Counted from the stretch's first letter, positions 1 through 8,287 are shown. The stretch: 64,000 bases of DNA from an uncultured Lachnospiraceae bacterium (GCA_910588535.1 CAJUOO010000003.1:62001-126000); one strand, 5' to 3'. Program-made: numbers and translations. The notes: generated by a model from the sequence alone, not told the origin.

Positions 1-2
1 AT

Positions 3-995
3 GTGACAGAGTGGAATCCACAGCTTAAGAACAACAGTGACAGCTTACAGTGCACCAGTTATGACATTCTATATACTTTACAGAAAAGTCAGGATAACCG
101 CTTTTATGCTTCTGGAACAGGGACACAGTCCATAGTCACAGGTCTTTTGGAGGAGTATGGTGTGCCAGTACAGGGATATAATGGCCCGAATGTCGCACAT
201 GGAAAACTAAAATACAACAATGCGTATATCTCAGATATGATTATGGATGTTTTGGATGATGCAGGAAAGAGAAGCAATGGTACCTATTTCTTGCGATCCT
301 CCAAAGGGTATGCAGAGGTAGTGGAAAGAGGCAGAAATACTGAGACTTATGTTTTTGAGACGGAAAATACACAGTCTGTCAGCACACATATGAGTCTATC
401 CAATCTGGTGACAAGAGTAAGGGTGATTGGCAGAGAGAACAAGGAAGGAAATTTTAGTGTAGAAGCGACGTTAAATGGCATGACAAAGTATGGAATCCGT
501 CAGAGGATCTACACCAGAGGCACAGATGAAACGCTGGAGGATGCCAAAGCGGCAGCACAACAGATTTTGGATGAAAACGGGACAGTACAGGAGGAGATTA
601 TCTTGGAGGCGCCGGATGTTCCTTTTATACGAAAAGGAGATGTGGTTTGTGTAAAAGTAGGTGTGTCTTGTGGACTTTATTATGTCAAGGGAATCCAACA
701 TAACTGTGACAGCTATAGTATGACAATAAAGCTTAGAATGGCAAAGCCTCTTACGATAACAGCAGAGGACACAGCAGAGACCAAAAAAGAGTATCATGAA
801 GGAGATATTGTAGAATTTCATGGAGGTACCCACTATACTTCTTCTTATTGTGATGCCAAAGGGTATCCAGCAAGAGCAGGGCAGGCAAGGATCACAAAGA
901 AAAATGGAGCAGGGAAGGCTCATCCATGGCATTTGGTACATGTTGATCAGAGCAGCAATGTATATGGCTGGGTAGATGAAGGTACTTTTGATTGA
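3..995 (+). CDS. XkdQ-like phage tail/baseplate hub protein (5' partial)
   Basis: The readable part resembles the middle and end of XkdQ/gpD-type proteins of PBSX-like tails, which form the baseplate hub around the tail tube. The frame is open from the window edge, and the first residues (a stretch around LQKSQDNRFY) correspond to an internal part of the family, so roughly 90 N-terminal residues probably lie outside the window and the GTG at 3 is not a convincing start. After the conserved body (to about residue 255) there is a C-terminal add-on containing GDIVEFHGG and ending in a WVDEG motif, similar to small SH3/LysM-type tail domains. It is followed 24 bp later by the DUF2577 gene, the usual XkdQ-XkdR order. 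Confidence 0.75.
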   Translation: MTEWNPQLKNNSDSLQCTSYDILYTLQKSQDNRFYASGTGTQSIVTGLLEEYGVPVQGYNGPNVAHGKLKYNNAYISDMIMDVLDDAGKRSNGTYFLRSSKGYAEVVERGRNTETYVFETENTQSVSTHMSLSNLVTRVRVIGRENKEGNFSVEATLNGMTKYGIRQRIYTRGTDETLEDAKAAAQQILDENGTVQEEIILEAPDVPFIRKGDVVCVKVGVSCGLYYVKGIQHNCDSYSMTIKLRMAKPLTITAEDTAETKKEYHEGDIVEFHGGTHYTSSYCDAKGYPARAGQARITKKNGAGKAHPWHLVHVDQSSNVYGWVDEGTFD

Positions 996-1019
996 TGATA
1001 GTACATTGGAAAGGAAAGA

Positions 1020-1412
1020 ATGGATTTGGAAGGATTTGATGGGCATCCGGGGACAGGCAGGCTGGCAAAGGTTCTGTGTGACAGAATCAAAAGAGAAAAT
1101 GCCCACCCTCTGGATTTGGATTTTGGGGAGATTATGGCAAATGGAAGCCTGCTTACAAACACCTATCCCGTGCCAATTCCAAAGGGAGAGTATTCGGTTT
1201 GCAGGCAGCTTACCCTTGGAGAGACGGGTGAGAAGCTGACAAAAACAAAGAAGGATGGGCAGCATCCACATCCGGGCGTGGGGCAGGGTGGCAGTGATCA
1301 TGAGCATATTGTTCTTATTCCAGAAAAGATGAGACATATAAAGGCAGGGGATCGTGTCTTAGTAGCATGGGTGGAAAATGAGGCAGTGGTAGTAGATATC
1401 GTAACAAAATAG
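1020..1412 (+). CDS. DUF2577 (XkdR-like) tail protein
   Basis: A 130-residue protein matching DUF2577/XkdR-type baseplate proteins, which are small structural components of PBSX-like contractile tails. The family-typical part is the C-terminal half, with a His-rich segment (around HPHPGVGQGGSDHEH) followed by IVLIPEKMRHIKAGDRVLV, a beta-rich pattern seen in this family. It lies between the XkdQ-like gene and the DUF2634 gene, as in other PBSX-type clusters. The ATG at 1020 has a weak purine-rich site (aaggaaag) close in front. The exact molecular role of the family is not established. Confidence 0.75.
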   Translation: MDLEGFDGHPGTGRLAKVLCDRIKRENAHPLDLDFGEIMANGSLLTNTYPVPIPKGEYSVCRQLTLGETGEKLTKTKKDGQHPHPGVGQGGSDHEHIVLIPEKMRHIKAGDRVLVAWVENEAVVVDIVTK

Positions 1413-1425
1413 AAAGGCAGGCTAT

Positions 1426-1863
1426 ATGGCAGAGAATCCTCTTGTGGTGGTTCAGGTACCAGAGTTTATTGAAGATAGCTTAAAATATGATACAAAATAC
1501 AGGCGCACAGTAAAGTGGGATGTGGAGAAGGGAGATTTTGTTTTGGATGGAGCAAACCGTATGGTGGAGTGTTCTGGTGAGGAAGGCTTTATGATCTGGT
1601 GTTTGAAGATTGTACAAACAGAACGATATGCCTGTCTTGCTTATCCAAAAGAAATCGGAGCAGAGTTAGAGGCTGCTTTAGGGGAGGATAAGGAAAAGAT
1701 TGTGGAATCTATGGTAGAGCGTACGATAACAGATGCATTGAAAGTAAATCCACGGACAGAATCGGTAAGTCATTTTTCTTTTACTTGGGATGCCGATGAG
1801 ATGCATTGTTCTTTTTTAGTAAAAGGAATGGATTGGGATAAGGCATTTCAAATCACATTATAA
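1426..1863 (+). CDS. DUF2634 (XkdS-like, gp25/gpW-type) baseplate protein
   Basis: A 145-residue protein of the XkdS/DUF2634 group, related to the gp25/gpW baseplate wedge components that link the sheath to the baseplate. It has the family layout: an N-terminal substrate-like beta region (YRRTVKWDVEKGDFVLDG), a central helix with VVESMV-type residues and a C-terminal beta strand. It starts 13 bp after the DUF2577 gene and is followed 82 bp later by the baseplate J gene, in the order expected for a PBSX-like tail. No unusual features were seen. Confidence 0.75.
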   Translation: MAENPLVVVQVPEFIEDSLKYDTKYRRTVKWDVEKGDFVLDGANRMVECSGEEGFMIWCLKIVQTERYACLAYPKEIGAELEAALGEDKEKIVESMVERTITDALKVNPRTESVSHFSFTWDADEMHCSFLVKGMDWDKAFQITL

Positions 1864-1945
1864 AAGAGAAAGTTTTGTAATTAGTCTGAGAGAAAAGAAA
1901 GCCTTTTCTATGAATTAAAATACATTAGAAAAGAGAGGAGGGTAT

Positions 1946-3076
1946 ATGCAGCCTAAATTTATAAACCCAGATTTTATTGACAACAACAGTGCAGAGGAGA
2001 TCCATGCAAGGATGATGTTAGCCTTGCCTAGTGATATAGATAACATGCCCGGTGGATTCCCCTATGATTTTACAAAGCCAGCAGCGCTGGAAAAGGATGA
2101 ATTTATTAATTATCATTTGGTTCGGGCATTGATGTTGGCTTTTCCACAGTATGCTTGGGATCAGTGGCTGGATCTGCATGGGCAGCAGGTCAATGTAATT
2201 AGGCATCCGTCACAGTATGCATCTGGCCACCTTACAATAACAGGAATACCAGAAACAGAAATAATCGCTGGCACCATCTTTTGCACACCCGCTACTGACA
2301 GCACACCTGCCATTGAATTTTCCGTGGACAAAGATAGTGTAATAGGGGAGGATGGAACTTGTGTTTTAGCTGTGACTGCGGTGGAAAGTGGTGTCCGATC
2401 CAACGTTGCGGCAAATACGGTTTGTATTATGGCAAGGCCGAATAAAACCATTACCTCTGTCGTCAATGAAGCTCCCATTACAGGGGGAACAGAGAGAGAA
2501 AACAATGATGATTATTATGACAGAATTGCGATCGAGTATCTCAATAGCAGGACCTTTCTTGGGAATGATAGTGATTATATTCGCTGGGCAAAAGCCGCTG
2601 GAGCTGGGGACTGTATTGTGATTCCAACTGCTGAGGGACCGGGCACGGTTAAGTTAGTGCTTGTAGATGCAAATGGGCAGCCAGCAAATGATAAATTGAT
2701 AGAGGAGGTATATGAGTATATTGTATCTCCAAAGGATCGCACCAAAAGGCTGCTGCCCACAGCATGTGCCAAGTTGGACTGTGTGGCAGCGATTGCATTT
2801 CCGATTTCTTATACCTGCACAGGATTGCTTTTAAATGAGACAACGGATATCGAACAGGTGAAAGAAGATTTTCGACAGGCAGTTCGAAAGGTTTATGATG
2901 AGGCGAAGAAAGAAAGCCTGCTCCGATACAATGATATTCGCCCGTTGCTTTCTGCTATTGTTGGAGTAGAAGATTTTGACACGTTCCTTATCAATGGTGA
3001 CATGGTAAATATCAGCTTTGCAAGGGAGGAATATCCTGAGACGGGGGAGCTGCAGTTTAGTGAGGGAAATGTATGA
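1946..3076 (+). CDS. Baseplate J-like protein (XkdT/gpJ type)
   Basis: A 376-residue baseplate J family protein, the wedge component that forms the outer baseplate ring of contractile tails. Recognisable parts are the N-terminal helical region (residues 1-80), the repeated beta domain around residues 95-175 (HLTITGIPETEIIAGT, then a second beta block with ITGGTERENNDDYYDRI) and the C-terminal region that normally contacts gpI. A strong ribosome site (gagaggaggg) precedes the ATG. The stop overlaps the ATG of the next gene by 4 bp, so the two are translationally coupled. Confidence 0.85.
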   Translation: MQPKFINPDFIDNNSAEEIHARMMLALPSDIDNMPGGFPYDFTKPAALEKDEFINYHLVRALMLAFPQYAWDQWLDLHGQQVNVIRHPSQYASGHLTITGIPETEIIAGTIFCTPATDSTPAIEFSVDKDSVIGEDGTCVLAVTAVESGVRSNVAANTVCIMARPNKTITSVVNEAPITGGTERENNDDYYDRIAIEYLNSRTFLGNDSDYIRWAKAAGAGDCIVIPTAEGPGTVKLVLVDANGQPANDKLIEEVYEYIVSPKDRTKRLLPTACAKLDCVAAIAFPISYTCTGLLLNETTDIEQVKEDFRQAVRKVYDEAKKESLLRYNDIRPLLSAIVGVEDFDTFLINGDMVNISFAREEYPETGELQFSEGNV

Positions 3077-4062
3077 GTACTGGATTTGATTTGGAAGAAT
3101 TTCCAACCAGCGAGAGTGCAAAGAGGCAGTTATCTTATGTGACAAAGGGATTTTATGACACTTCTTATATAGGAAAGTGGATCTATCAGGTGATGGGGCT
3201 AGAGTATGATGAAGCCAAAAAAATTGTGGAGGAGCTGCCATTGCAATTCTTTCCAGAAACCGCGACATGGGGATTAAAGTACCATGAGATAAAATGGCAG
3301 CTTCCCATACGGGAAAATCTATCATATGAGGAACGAAGAAGGTTAATTTATCAAAAGCGGGATGCCAAAGCACCAATGATGCCATGCCATATGGAGCAAT
3401 ACTTAACAAGGCAGCAGGACTTTTGTGTCCGTGTAAAAGACTGTCATGATAATGACGGAGAGGATATGGGGCATCCCAATATTTTTCATGTTATCTTTTC
3501 TGGCGAAGGTACAGTAAATGCGAAGCTTGCCCGTAAATTGTTAAATCAGATAAAACAGTCCCATACCACATATTTGATTTATGACAGAATGGAGGTCTTT
3601 CTTCAACAGATCATTGAGGCAGAAGCACGCTTTGCTGTCCGAACGGACTTCTTTCCCCGCTATAATCTGCCCTTCCTGATGTATGATGGCACAGTACGTT
3701 ACAATGGCAGATATCAATACAATGGATGGAAAACAGAGACTTTGATAGACCTGTATCCAACAAAATTATCCATTCAGGTAGATACAAAACCGAAGATATA
3801 TTTTCTGCCTCAAATCAAGTTTAAAGAAATCATGGTCAGTCAGCCAGTGACAGAGAAAGACATACGACTTGCCTGTAAACTATGGACAAAACCAGAAATA
3901 AAAGCAAAGGAGCACTTGAAAATACAATATCAGTCAGAGGCAGAAGTGCCGCAATATAACATTAATCTTACAGTAGGGTATCATTTGACAAGGTATAATG
4001 GGGAATATCGGTATAATGGTACAAGAAAGCATGAAAGCAGGATTTATCAGGAGCTGGTGTAA
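3073..4062 (+). CDS. DUF2313/YmfQ-type tail protein (XkdU/gpI-like)
   Basis: A 329-residue protein whose first about 180 residues match the DUF2313 (YmfQ, XkdU) family, the small tail protein that joins the baseplate to the fibres. The C-terminal third is an extension with two copies of a tyrosine/asparagine motif (RYNGRYQYNG near residue 215 and RYNGEYRYNG near residue 317), a short beta repeat of the kind seen in clostridial phage tail proteins. It overlaps the baseplate J gene and precedes the collar/fibre genes, where fibre attachment proteins are expected. Confidence 0.7.
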   Translation: MSTGFDLEEFPTSESAKRQLSYVTKGFYDTSYIGKWIYQVMGLEYDEAKKIVEELPLQFFPETATWGLKYHEIKWQLPIRENLSYEERRRLIYQKRDAKAPMMPCHMEQYLTRQQDFCVRVKDCHDNDGEDMGHPNIFHVIFSGEGTVNAKLARKLLNQIKQSHTTYLIYDRMEVFLQQIIEAEARFAVRTDFFPRYNLPFLMYDGTVRYNGRYQYNGWKTETLIDLYPTKLSIQVDTKPKIYFLPQIKFKEIMVSQPVTEKDIRLACKLWTKPEIKAKEHLKIQYQSEAEVPQYNINLTVGYHLTRYNGEYRYNGTRKHESRIYQELV

Positions 4063-4110
4063 GGAGGAAAGAATAATAAATAGAATAATTAGAAATGAGG
4101 TGAGTAAACA

Positions 4111-4491
4111 GTGGCAAATGCAGTAATTACAGAAAAAGGAAGGGAGAAGCTTTGCAGGTCCCATGCAGGAGATCGTTCTTTGCCAAAGCTAAAATGGATC
4201 GCATATGGAAATGGCGGTACAGATGAAGCTGGAAACCCTCTTCCCATGACAGGAAAGGAAGAGGCTTTAAGAAACGAACTTTTAAGGCTGGAAATCGATG
4301 CGCATCAGTATCCCATCCCTACAACATGTGAATATCGGTCCGGTCTTGGAAAATCAGATTTGGTCAATATCTTTTTGTCTGAGCTTGGAATCTTTGATGA
4401 GGAGGGAGATCTGATAGTATACCGAACCTTCCTGAAAAAGGGCAAAGATGATGATATGTTATTTGATTTTTCCATACAAGAAATGTTTTAA
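4111..4491 (+). CDS. Phage tail-collar fibre N-terminal protein (DUF3751-like)
   Basis: A 126-residue protein resembling the conserved N-terminal domain of tail-collar fibre proteins (DUF3751), with the typical MANAVITEKG opening and a central segment naming a numeric gradient of loops (IAYGNGGTDEAGNPL). In many phages this domain is fused to a long fibre. Here it is a stand-alone gene and the fibre body seems to be supplied by the next gene. The start is a GTG at 4111 with gaggtg about 10 bp upstream, chosen because the MANAVI opening is the family start. Confidence 0.75.
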   Translation: MANAVITEKGREKLCRSHAGDRSLPKLKWIAYGNGGTDEAGNPLPMTGKEEALRNELLRLEIDAHQYPIPTTCEYRSGLGKSDLVNIFLSELGIFDEEGDLIVYRTFLKKGKDDDMLFDFSIQEMF

Positions 4492-4502
4492 GGAGGAGCA
4501 GT

Positions 4503-5309
4503 ATGGCGAATTTACCAATTTCAAGTCCTCCTGTATTTACCAGTGAGATTTATCAAACGAAATCAGAGGATTTGATAACAGCAGAATTAGAGAACATGAT
4601 AAAAGGAGCACTCCTTAATAATGATGTGTATCTAAGGGAGTGGTTAAAACAAGTAGTATCCAATCTGGATAATGGGAGCTATTCGATTCCATGGGAAAAG
4701 GTTACGGGGAAACCAGCAAATTATCCAACAGCATGGGGCAACATTACAGGAAAGCCATCCACCTATCCTACCACATGGAGCAATATTTCTGGAAAACCTT
4801 TTTCCTTTCCACCAGAGACACACTCTCATAGTTATCTGCCGCTCAGCGGAGGAATTATTACTGGCAACTTGACTGTGAATGGAAATATTACTGGTAATCT
4901 TGTCTATAACTCAGTATGGGGAGCGGACTATGCAGAAGGTTTTTCTTATGTTGGAAAGCGGCCAGAGGTGGGAGAGATTGTAGAGGCAGCAGGCAGGCGC
5001 TGTGTGGCCAAGGCAGGCAGAAATTCTTATAAAGCAGTTGGGATTGTATCCAACAGTTATTCTGTGCTGGCAGGATGCCATATGAAGGAAGTGAGAAAAA
5101 AGAAAAAGATAGCAGTCGGCTTAATGGGTCAGCTTCCTGTAAAAATTATTGGAAAAATCTATGCTGGTGACATGGTGATATGTGCTGGTGATGGGATTGG
5201 CATGGCCGCTTTAAAAGATGTTATTTCGGGCACTGTGGTTGGCATGGCGCTTGAGGATGTTGAGAAAGAAGAAGTAAAAATGGTACATTGTTTAATACGA
5301 ATACGGTAA
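4503..5309 (+). CDS. Short tail fibre with GKP repeats and peptidase-G2-like C-terminus
   Basis: A 268-residue fibre-like protein. After an N-terminal helix (residues 1-55) come three copies of a short repeat around residues 63-105, each containing a GKP step followed by aromatic residues (VTGKPANYPTAW, ITGKPSTYPTTW, ISGKPFSFP), a pattern typical of trimeric phage fibres. The C-terminal half starts with GADYAEGF near residue 141 and resembles the peptidase G2/intramolecular chaperone domain that assembles or trims fibres; this assignment is tentative. It is 11 bp downstream of the collar gene behind a strong site (aaggaggag), and 13 bp upstream of the radical SAM gene. Confidence 0.65.
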   Translation: MANLPISSPPVFTSEIYQTKSEDLITAELENMIKGALLNNDVYLREWLKQVVSNLDNGSYSIPWEKVTGKPANYPTAWGNITGKPSTYPTTWSNISGKPFSFPPETHSHSYLPLSGGIITGNLTVNGNITGNLVYNSVWGADYAEGFSYVGKRPEVGEIVEAAGRRCVAKAGRNSYKAVGIVSNSYSVLAGCHMKEVRKKKKIAVGLMGQLPVKIIGKIYAGDMVICAGDGIGMAALKDVISGTVVGMALEDVEKEEVKMVHCLIRIR

Positions 5310-5322
5310 GGGAGGAATTGTT

Positions 5323-6516
5323 TTGGATTCAAATATTACATCGGGATATTTTATTTTGACAGAGAATTGTAATTTGCGCTGTACCTATTGTTTTGAAAAG
5401 AAGACAAGAGCCGTTTGCAAATATATGTCAAAGGAAACAGCATTTCGAGGAATTGATTTTTTATTTCAGGAGGCTATAAAAAATCAGACCAATCCAATAA
5501 ATATCACATGGTTTGGAGGGGAACCTGCTCTATGTCCCAGCCTTATGTCTGAGATGATGGATTATGCAGAGCATCGGGCACAGGAGAAGAAAAAAGAGGT
5601 TACATATCATCTTATTACGAATGGCACTATCTATAATGAACAGATAGAAGAATTTTTGGAGAAATGGTATGCCACAAAAGGAAAAAATGTTACAATACAG
5701 CTTTCTATTGATGGGATTCCAGCCATTCAGGATAAGAAACGACCATGTGCAGACAGTACAAGGCAGTCTTCTATTTTGGTAAAGGAAGCAGTTGCAAAAT
5801 ATAAACAGTTCTTTGTGGATCATGAGATACCAGAGGATAATCTTCATATCCATGCCTGTGTGTCAAAGGATTCTCTGCCATTTTTATATGAATCCTATCA
5901 ATATTTTACAAGGGAGCTTGGGATTCGTAACTCCAAATTTAGCTGGGTAATAGAAGATGTATGGGAAGATTCTGATTTGGAGATTTTTTCTCAGCAGTTG
6001 GGGCTTATCACCAGTAAATTATGTAGGATTACCACGAACAGAAAACGCTTTCCGTTTAAGCATTTTCATCAGTGTTCTGGCTGCAGTTCAGGCAGGAAAT
6101 TGGTTTGCTTTGATACAGAGGGAACAATATATCCTTGTCATAGATTTTTCTTCTATGATAAGGCGAAACGAAAGGAGATGGAATTAGGAAGCTTATATCA
6201 TGAAACATCTCTAAATGAGGAAAAGAGAAAAGCATTTATCGAGTTTCGAGATGAGAGTGTAACGAATCTGCCATGTCAGATCTGTATTGCTGTGAATCAC
6301 GAGTATACAGGAAGGCTTGATAGGATGCCCAATGATTTTAGTGTTAAGTTTATGTCGATTATCAATCAATATTTTGCTCATTTTTCAGATGTCTGTGAAA
6401 AAAGGCTGACGGTGGAAGCAATCAAAAAGCTGGAAAGCAGAGTGACAAAGCTGGAAGAAGAGAATCAGGAGCTTAGAGAAAGGATAGAAGGAAAGGCAGA
6501 CTTAGCTCATACATAA
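5323..6516 (+). CDS. Radical SAM enzyme with SPASM-like C-terminus, inside the tail operon
   Basis: A 397-residue radical SAM protein. Cys16, Cys20 and Cys23 form the CNLRCTYC cluster-binding motif, followed by a WFGGEP SAM-binding-type motif near residue 63 and an ITNGT strand near residue 104. The C-terminal part has a SPASM-like cysteine pattern: CSGCSSGRKLVC near residue 250, GTIYPC, then LPCQIC near residue 325. The usual later CX5CX3C piece is missing, so auxiliary cluster binding may be reduced. The protein ends in a coiled coil (residues 365-390). Such enzymes usually modify ribosomal peptides, here plausibly the Cys-rich protein encoded 14 bp downstream. The start is TTG at 5323, supported by ggagg 7 bp upstream. 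No export, peptidase or typical RiPP genes lie nearby. Confidence 0.85.
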   Translation: MDSNITSGYFILTENCNLRCTYCFEKKTRAVCKYMSKETAFRGIDFLFQEAIKNQTNPINITWFGGEPALCPSLMSEMMDYAEHRAQEKKKEVTYHLITNGTIYNEQIEEFLEKWYATKGKNVTIQLSIDGIPAIQDKKRPCADSTRQSSILVKEAVAKYKQFFVDHEIPEDNLHIHACVSKDSLPFLYESYQYFTRELGIRNSKFSWVIEDVWEDSDLEIFSQQLGLITSKLCRITTNRKRFPFKHFHQCSGCSSGRKLVCFDTEGTIYPCHRFFFYDKAKRKEMELGSLYHETSLNEEKRKAFIEFRDESVTNLPCQICIAVNHEYTGRLDRMPNDFSVKFMSIINQYFAHFSDVCEKRLTVEAIKKLESRVTKLEEENQELRERIEGKADLAHT

Positions 6517-6530
6517 GGGAGGTAATTGGT

Positions 6531-7190
6531 ATGGCGATAGCAAGGGGAAGTAAATTGTCTGCTGCCGATATGAATCAGGTAGTGCGTGGTGTGAATGATA
6601 CCTATCATCGCTATGGTTTTTCTGGTGGAGCAAGCCAAGTAACAGCAGGTGCAAAAACATCAAAGTCACATTTTATCAGCCTGATCCAAGAAATCAATGC
6701 TTGTATAGGGGACAGTATAGACAGGCGTTATGTGTATTATAAGGGCGGAGCAGTATCAACGATAGTATCTGACTATATGCTTGCCAGTGATATCAATGCG
6801 CTCAGTGCTATTCAAAAACAGGTGTATGATGATTACTGTAATTGTGATAGTGCATGTAATTGTGATATTAACTGTTGTAATGCAGACGGCTGTGGTTCTC
6901 ATGGCTGTGCTTGCAATTCGGATGGTTGTGACAACTCTTGTTGTGATTCAAACTGTTGTGATTCGGATACATGTGGGCAGGATGGTGGTTGTGGAATAAA
7001 CTGGCAATGTGAAGATACTTGGGGATGTGGCAAAGATTGCTGTGATGAAGACAGTTATTCTACCTGCAACTGTGATTCGGATCAAAGCTGTTCCAATGGT
7101 GGAGGTGGATGTACAGACTGTTGTGATGCTCATATGTGCAATAACTGCCGCTGTGATATTGACTGTTGTAATGCAGACAGAAATCGATAG
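6531..7190 (+). CDS. Tail-type protein with extremely cysteine-rich C-terminal half
   Basis: A 219-residue protein in two clear halves. Residues 1-100 have the look of a phage tail adaptor or fibre head (MAIARGSKLSAADMNQ, then a helical and aromatic region) with one cysteine. Residues 101-219 hold 31 cysteines, mostly as CN, CD and CCD steps separated by two to five small or acidic residues. A CNCD/CCNAD pattern occurs near the beginning of this half and again at the C-terminus (CRCDIDCCNADRNR). I do not recognise the Cys-rich half. It may be a substrate of the upstream radical SAM enzyme, a metal-binding tip, or a disulfide-stabilised spike. It is cotranscribed with the fibre and radical SAM genes. 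Confidence 0.8.
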   Translation: MAIARGSKLSAADMNQVVRGVNDTYHRYGFSGGASQVTAGAKTSKSHFISLIQEINACIGDSIDRRYVYYKGGAVSTIVSDYMLASDINALSAIQKQVYDDYCNCDSACNCDINCCNADGCGSHGCACNSDGCDNSCCDSNCCDSDTCGQDGGCGINWQCEDTWGCGKDCCDEDSYSTCNCDSDQSCSNGGGGCTDCCDAHMCNNCRCDIDCCNADRNR

Positions 7191-7214
7191 AGAAAAGAAG
7201 AAAGGGAAAAAAAT

Positions 7215-7508
7215 ATGAAAGTAATCGTGAATGGAGAAGAGGTAGTAAAAGGGGTTATAAGTATTAATGAAAAAAGAATGACAGGGTATGGGGGAGAGGA
7301 CTATGGGATTAGTATTAATGCAGATGCAGCTCAGAACAAAATGGCATTGACAGAGATGGAAGATATATTTACTGAAGTGAAAAGTCTGATTGCTGTGAAA
7401 GAGAGTGGAGAAGAGATGGATTATAGTCAGTATTCTAAGTTATTCCGAGTGGAAAAAAGAGTGTCGGATGAAACGTCCTCTTTAAATGTTATTATGGGAA
7501 TAAAATAG
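7215..7508 (+). CDS. Small hypothetical protein of the tail operon
   Basis: A 97-residue acidic protein I do not recognise. It begins MKVIVNGEEVVKG with a beta pattern and ends in a helix and a strand. It starts 24 bp after the Cys-rich gene behind gggaaaaaaat, a weak site, and is the last gene before the terminator at 7521. Its place suggests a small tail or chaperone component, perhaps connected with the Cys-rich protein, but nothing in the sequence shows a function. Confidence 0.6.
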   Translation: MKVIVNGEEVVKGVISINEKRMTGYGGEDYGISINADAAQNKMALTEMEDIFTEVKSLIAVKESGEEMDYSQYSKLFRVEKRVSDETSSLNVIMGIK

Positions 7509-7520
7509 CGAAGTAGCTAT

Positions 7521-7544
7521 GGCATCCAAAAGGGTGTCTTTTTT
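7521..7544 (+). terminator. Rho-independent terminator after the tail genes
   Basis: A 7-bp stem (GGCATCC with GGGTGTC, two G-U pairs), a loop of four A and a run of six T. It sits 12 bp after the last tail gene and separates the tail operon from the lysis genes. Confidence 0.65.
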
Positions 7545-7658
7545 GTACACAGGTGCACAAAGAAAGAGAGAAAAAAAATATCCATTCAGATGAGTAGCTT
7601 AATTCGTGTCGAGTCATAAAAAGTATTTGAGATGTTTTTGAGAAAAGGGGGAGAAGTG

Positions 7659-7988
7659 TTGGATACACCGATTTTGAGGGCGGAGCATGAGGAATTTCGT
7701 CGTGCAATGGAAGTGGAAAATAAGAGGTTGGAGGATGAGAACAATCGTCAGAACCATAGGATCGAGGTTTTGGAGAAAAGCACAGAGCAGATACAGATAT
7801 TGACAAGTTCTGTGGAGAAGCTGGCTGTGAGTGTAGAAAATATGGTGAAGGAAATGGAGCAGCAGAATGAGCGTCTGAAGACACTGGAGGACAGAGACGG
7901 AGAGATGTGGAGAAAGGTGACAGGGTATCTGATTACGGCTGTTCTTGGTGTTGTGGTAGGATTTATTTTTACACAGATAGGTATGTAG
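7659..7988 (+). CDS. XhlA-like holin-associated membrane protein
   Basis: An about 109-residue protein resembling XhlA (hemolysin XhlA) of PBSX-type phages, which works with the holin in host lysis. A long charged coiled coil (residues about 10-80 from the start used here) is followed by one C-terminal transmembrane helix (VTGYLITAVLGVVVGFIFT). I place the start at TTG 7659 because gggga lies about 7 bp in front; an in-frame ATG at 7632 has no ribosome site, and GTG 7656 is also possible. It heads the lysis cassette. Confidence 0.65.
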   Translation: MDTPILRAEHEEFRRAMEVENKRLEDENNRQNHRIEVLEKSTEQIQILTSSVEKLAVSVENMVKEMEQQNERLKTLEDRDGEMWRKVTGYLITAVLGVVVGFIFTQIGM

Positions 7989-8005
7989 GAGGTAGCGGTG
8001 AAAAA

Positions 8006-8287
8006 GTGAAGAAAAGGAAGATTCGGACAATGGATGTTATCTTGTTTGTAATTGCCTGTTTCTTGCTTGTGTTTGTTGGATTTCTTCTGTGGCTATATGA
8101 TAGGACAGGAGGAATCCCAGACACTCTTTGTACCTGTGTCTTTGCCATATGTGGAGGGGAATGTGGTGTGATGGGATGGATTAAAACGACAAAGGAAAGA
8201 CAAAGGGAAAGAGCATATGAATTGGAGGACAGGCAAGTAGAAGAACAAGAAAGAGAGATAGGGAGGAAGAAAAACGATGACATTTGA
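8006..8287 (+). CDS. Small membrane protein in the lysis cassette
   Basis: A roughly 93-residue protein with two likely membrane segments (around VILFVIACFLLVFVGFLLWL, then DTLCTCVFAICGG) and a highly charged C-terminal helix rich in Glu, Arg and Gln. I do not recognise a family. Its place between XhlA-like and holin-like genes suggests a lysis accessory or second holin. The start is uncertain: GTG 8006 follows aggagg at 13 bp, and ATG 8030 follows aaggaag at 9 bp. It overlaps the next gene by 11 bp. Confidence 0.5.
   Translation: MKKRKIRTMDVILFVIACFLLVFVGFLLWLYDRTGGIPDTLCTCVFAICGGECGVMGWIKTTKERQRERAYELEDRQVEEQEREIGRKKNDDI

Noticed and set aside
6948..7133. Antisense open frame opposite the Cys-rich gene
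   Set aside because: It arises from the biased codons of the Cys-rich region (many TGT and GAT), has no ribosome site and encodes low-complexity Thr/Ile runs.
7632..7658. ATG 7632 as start of the XhlA-like protein
   Set aside because: No ribosome site precedes it, while a gggga site lies exactly in front of TTG 7659.
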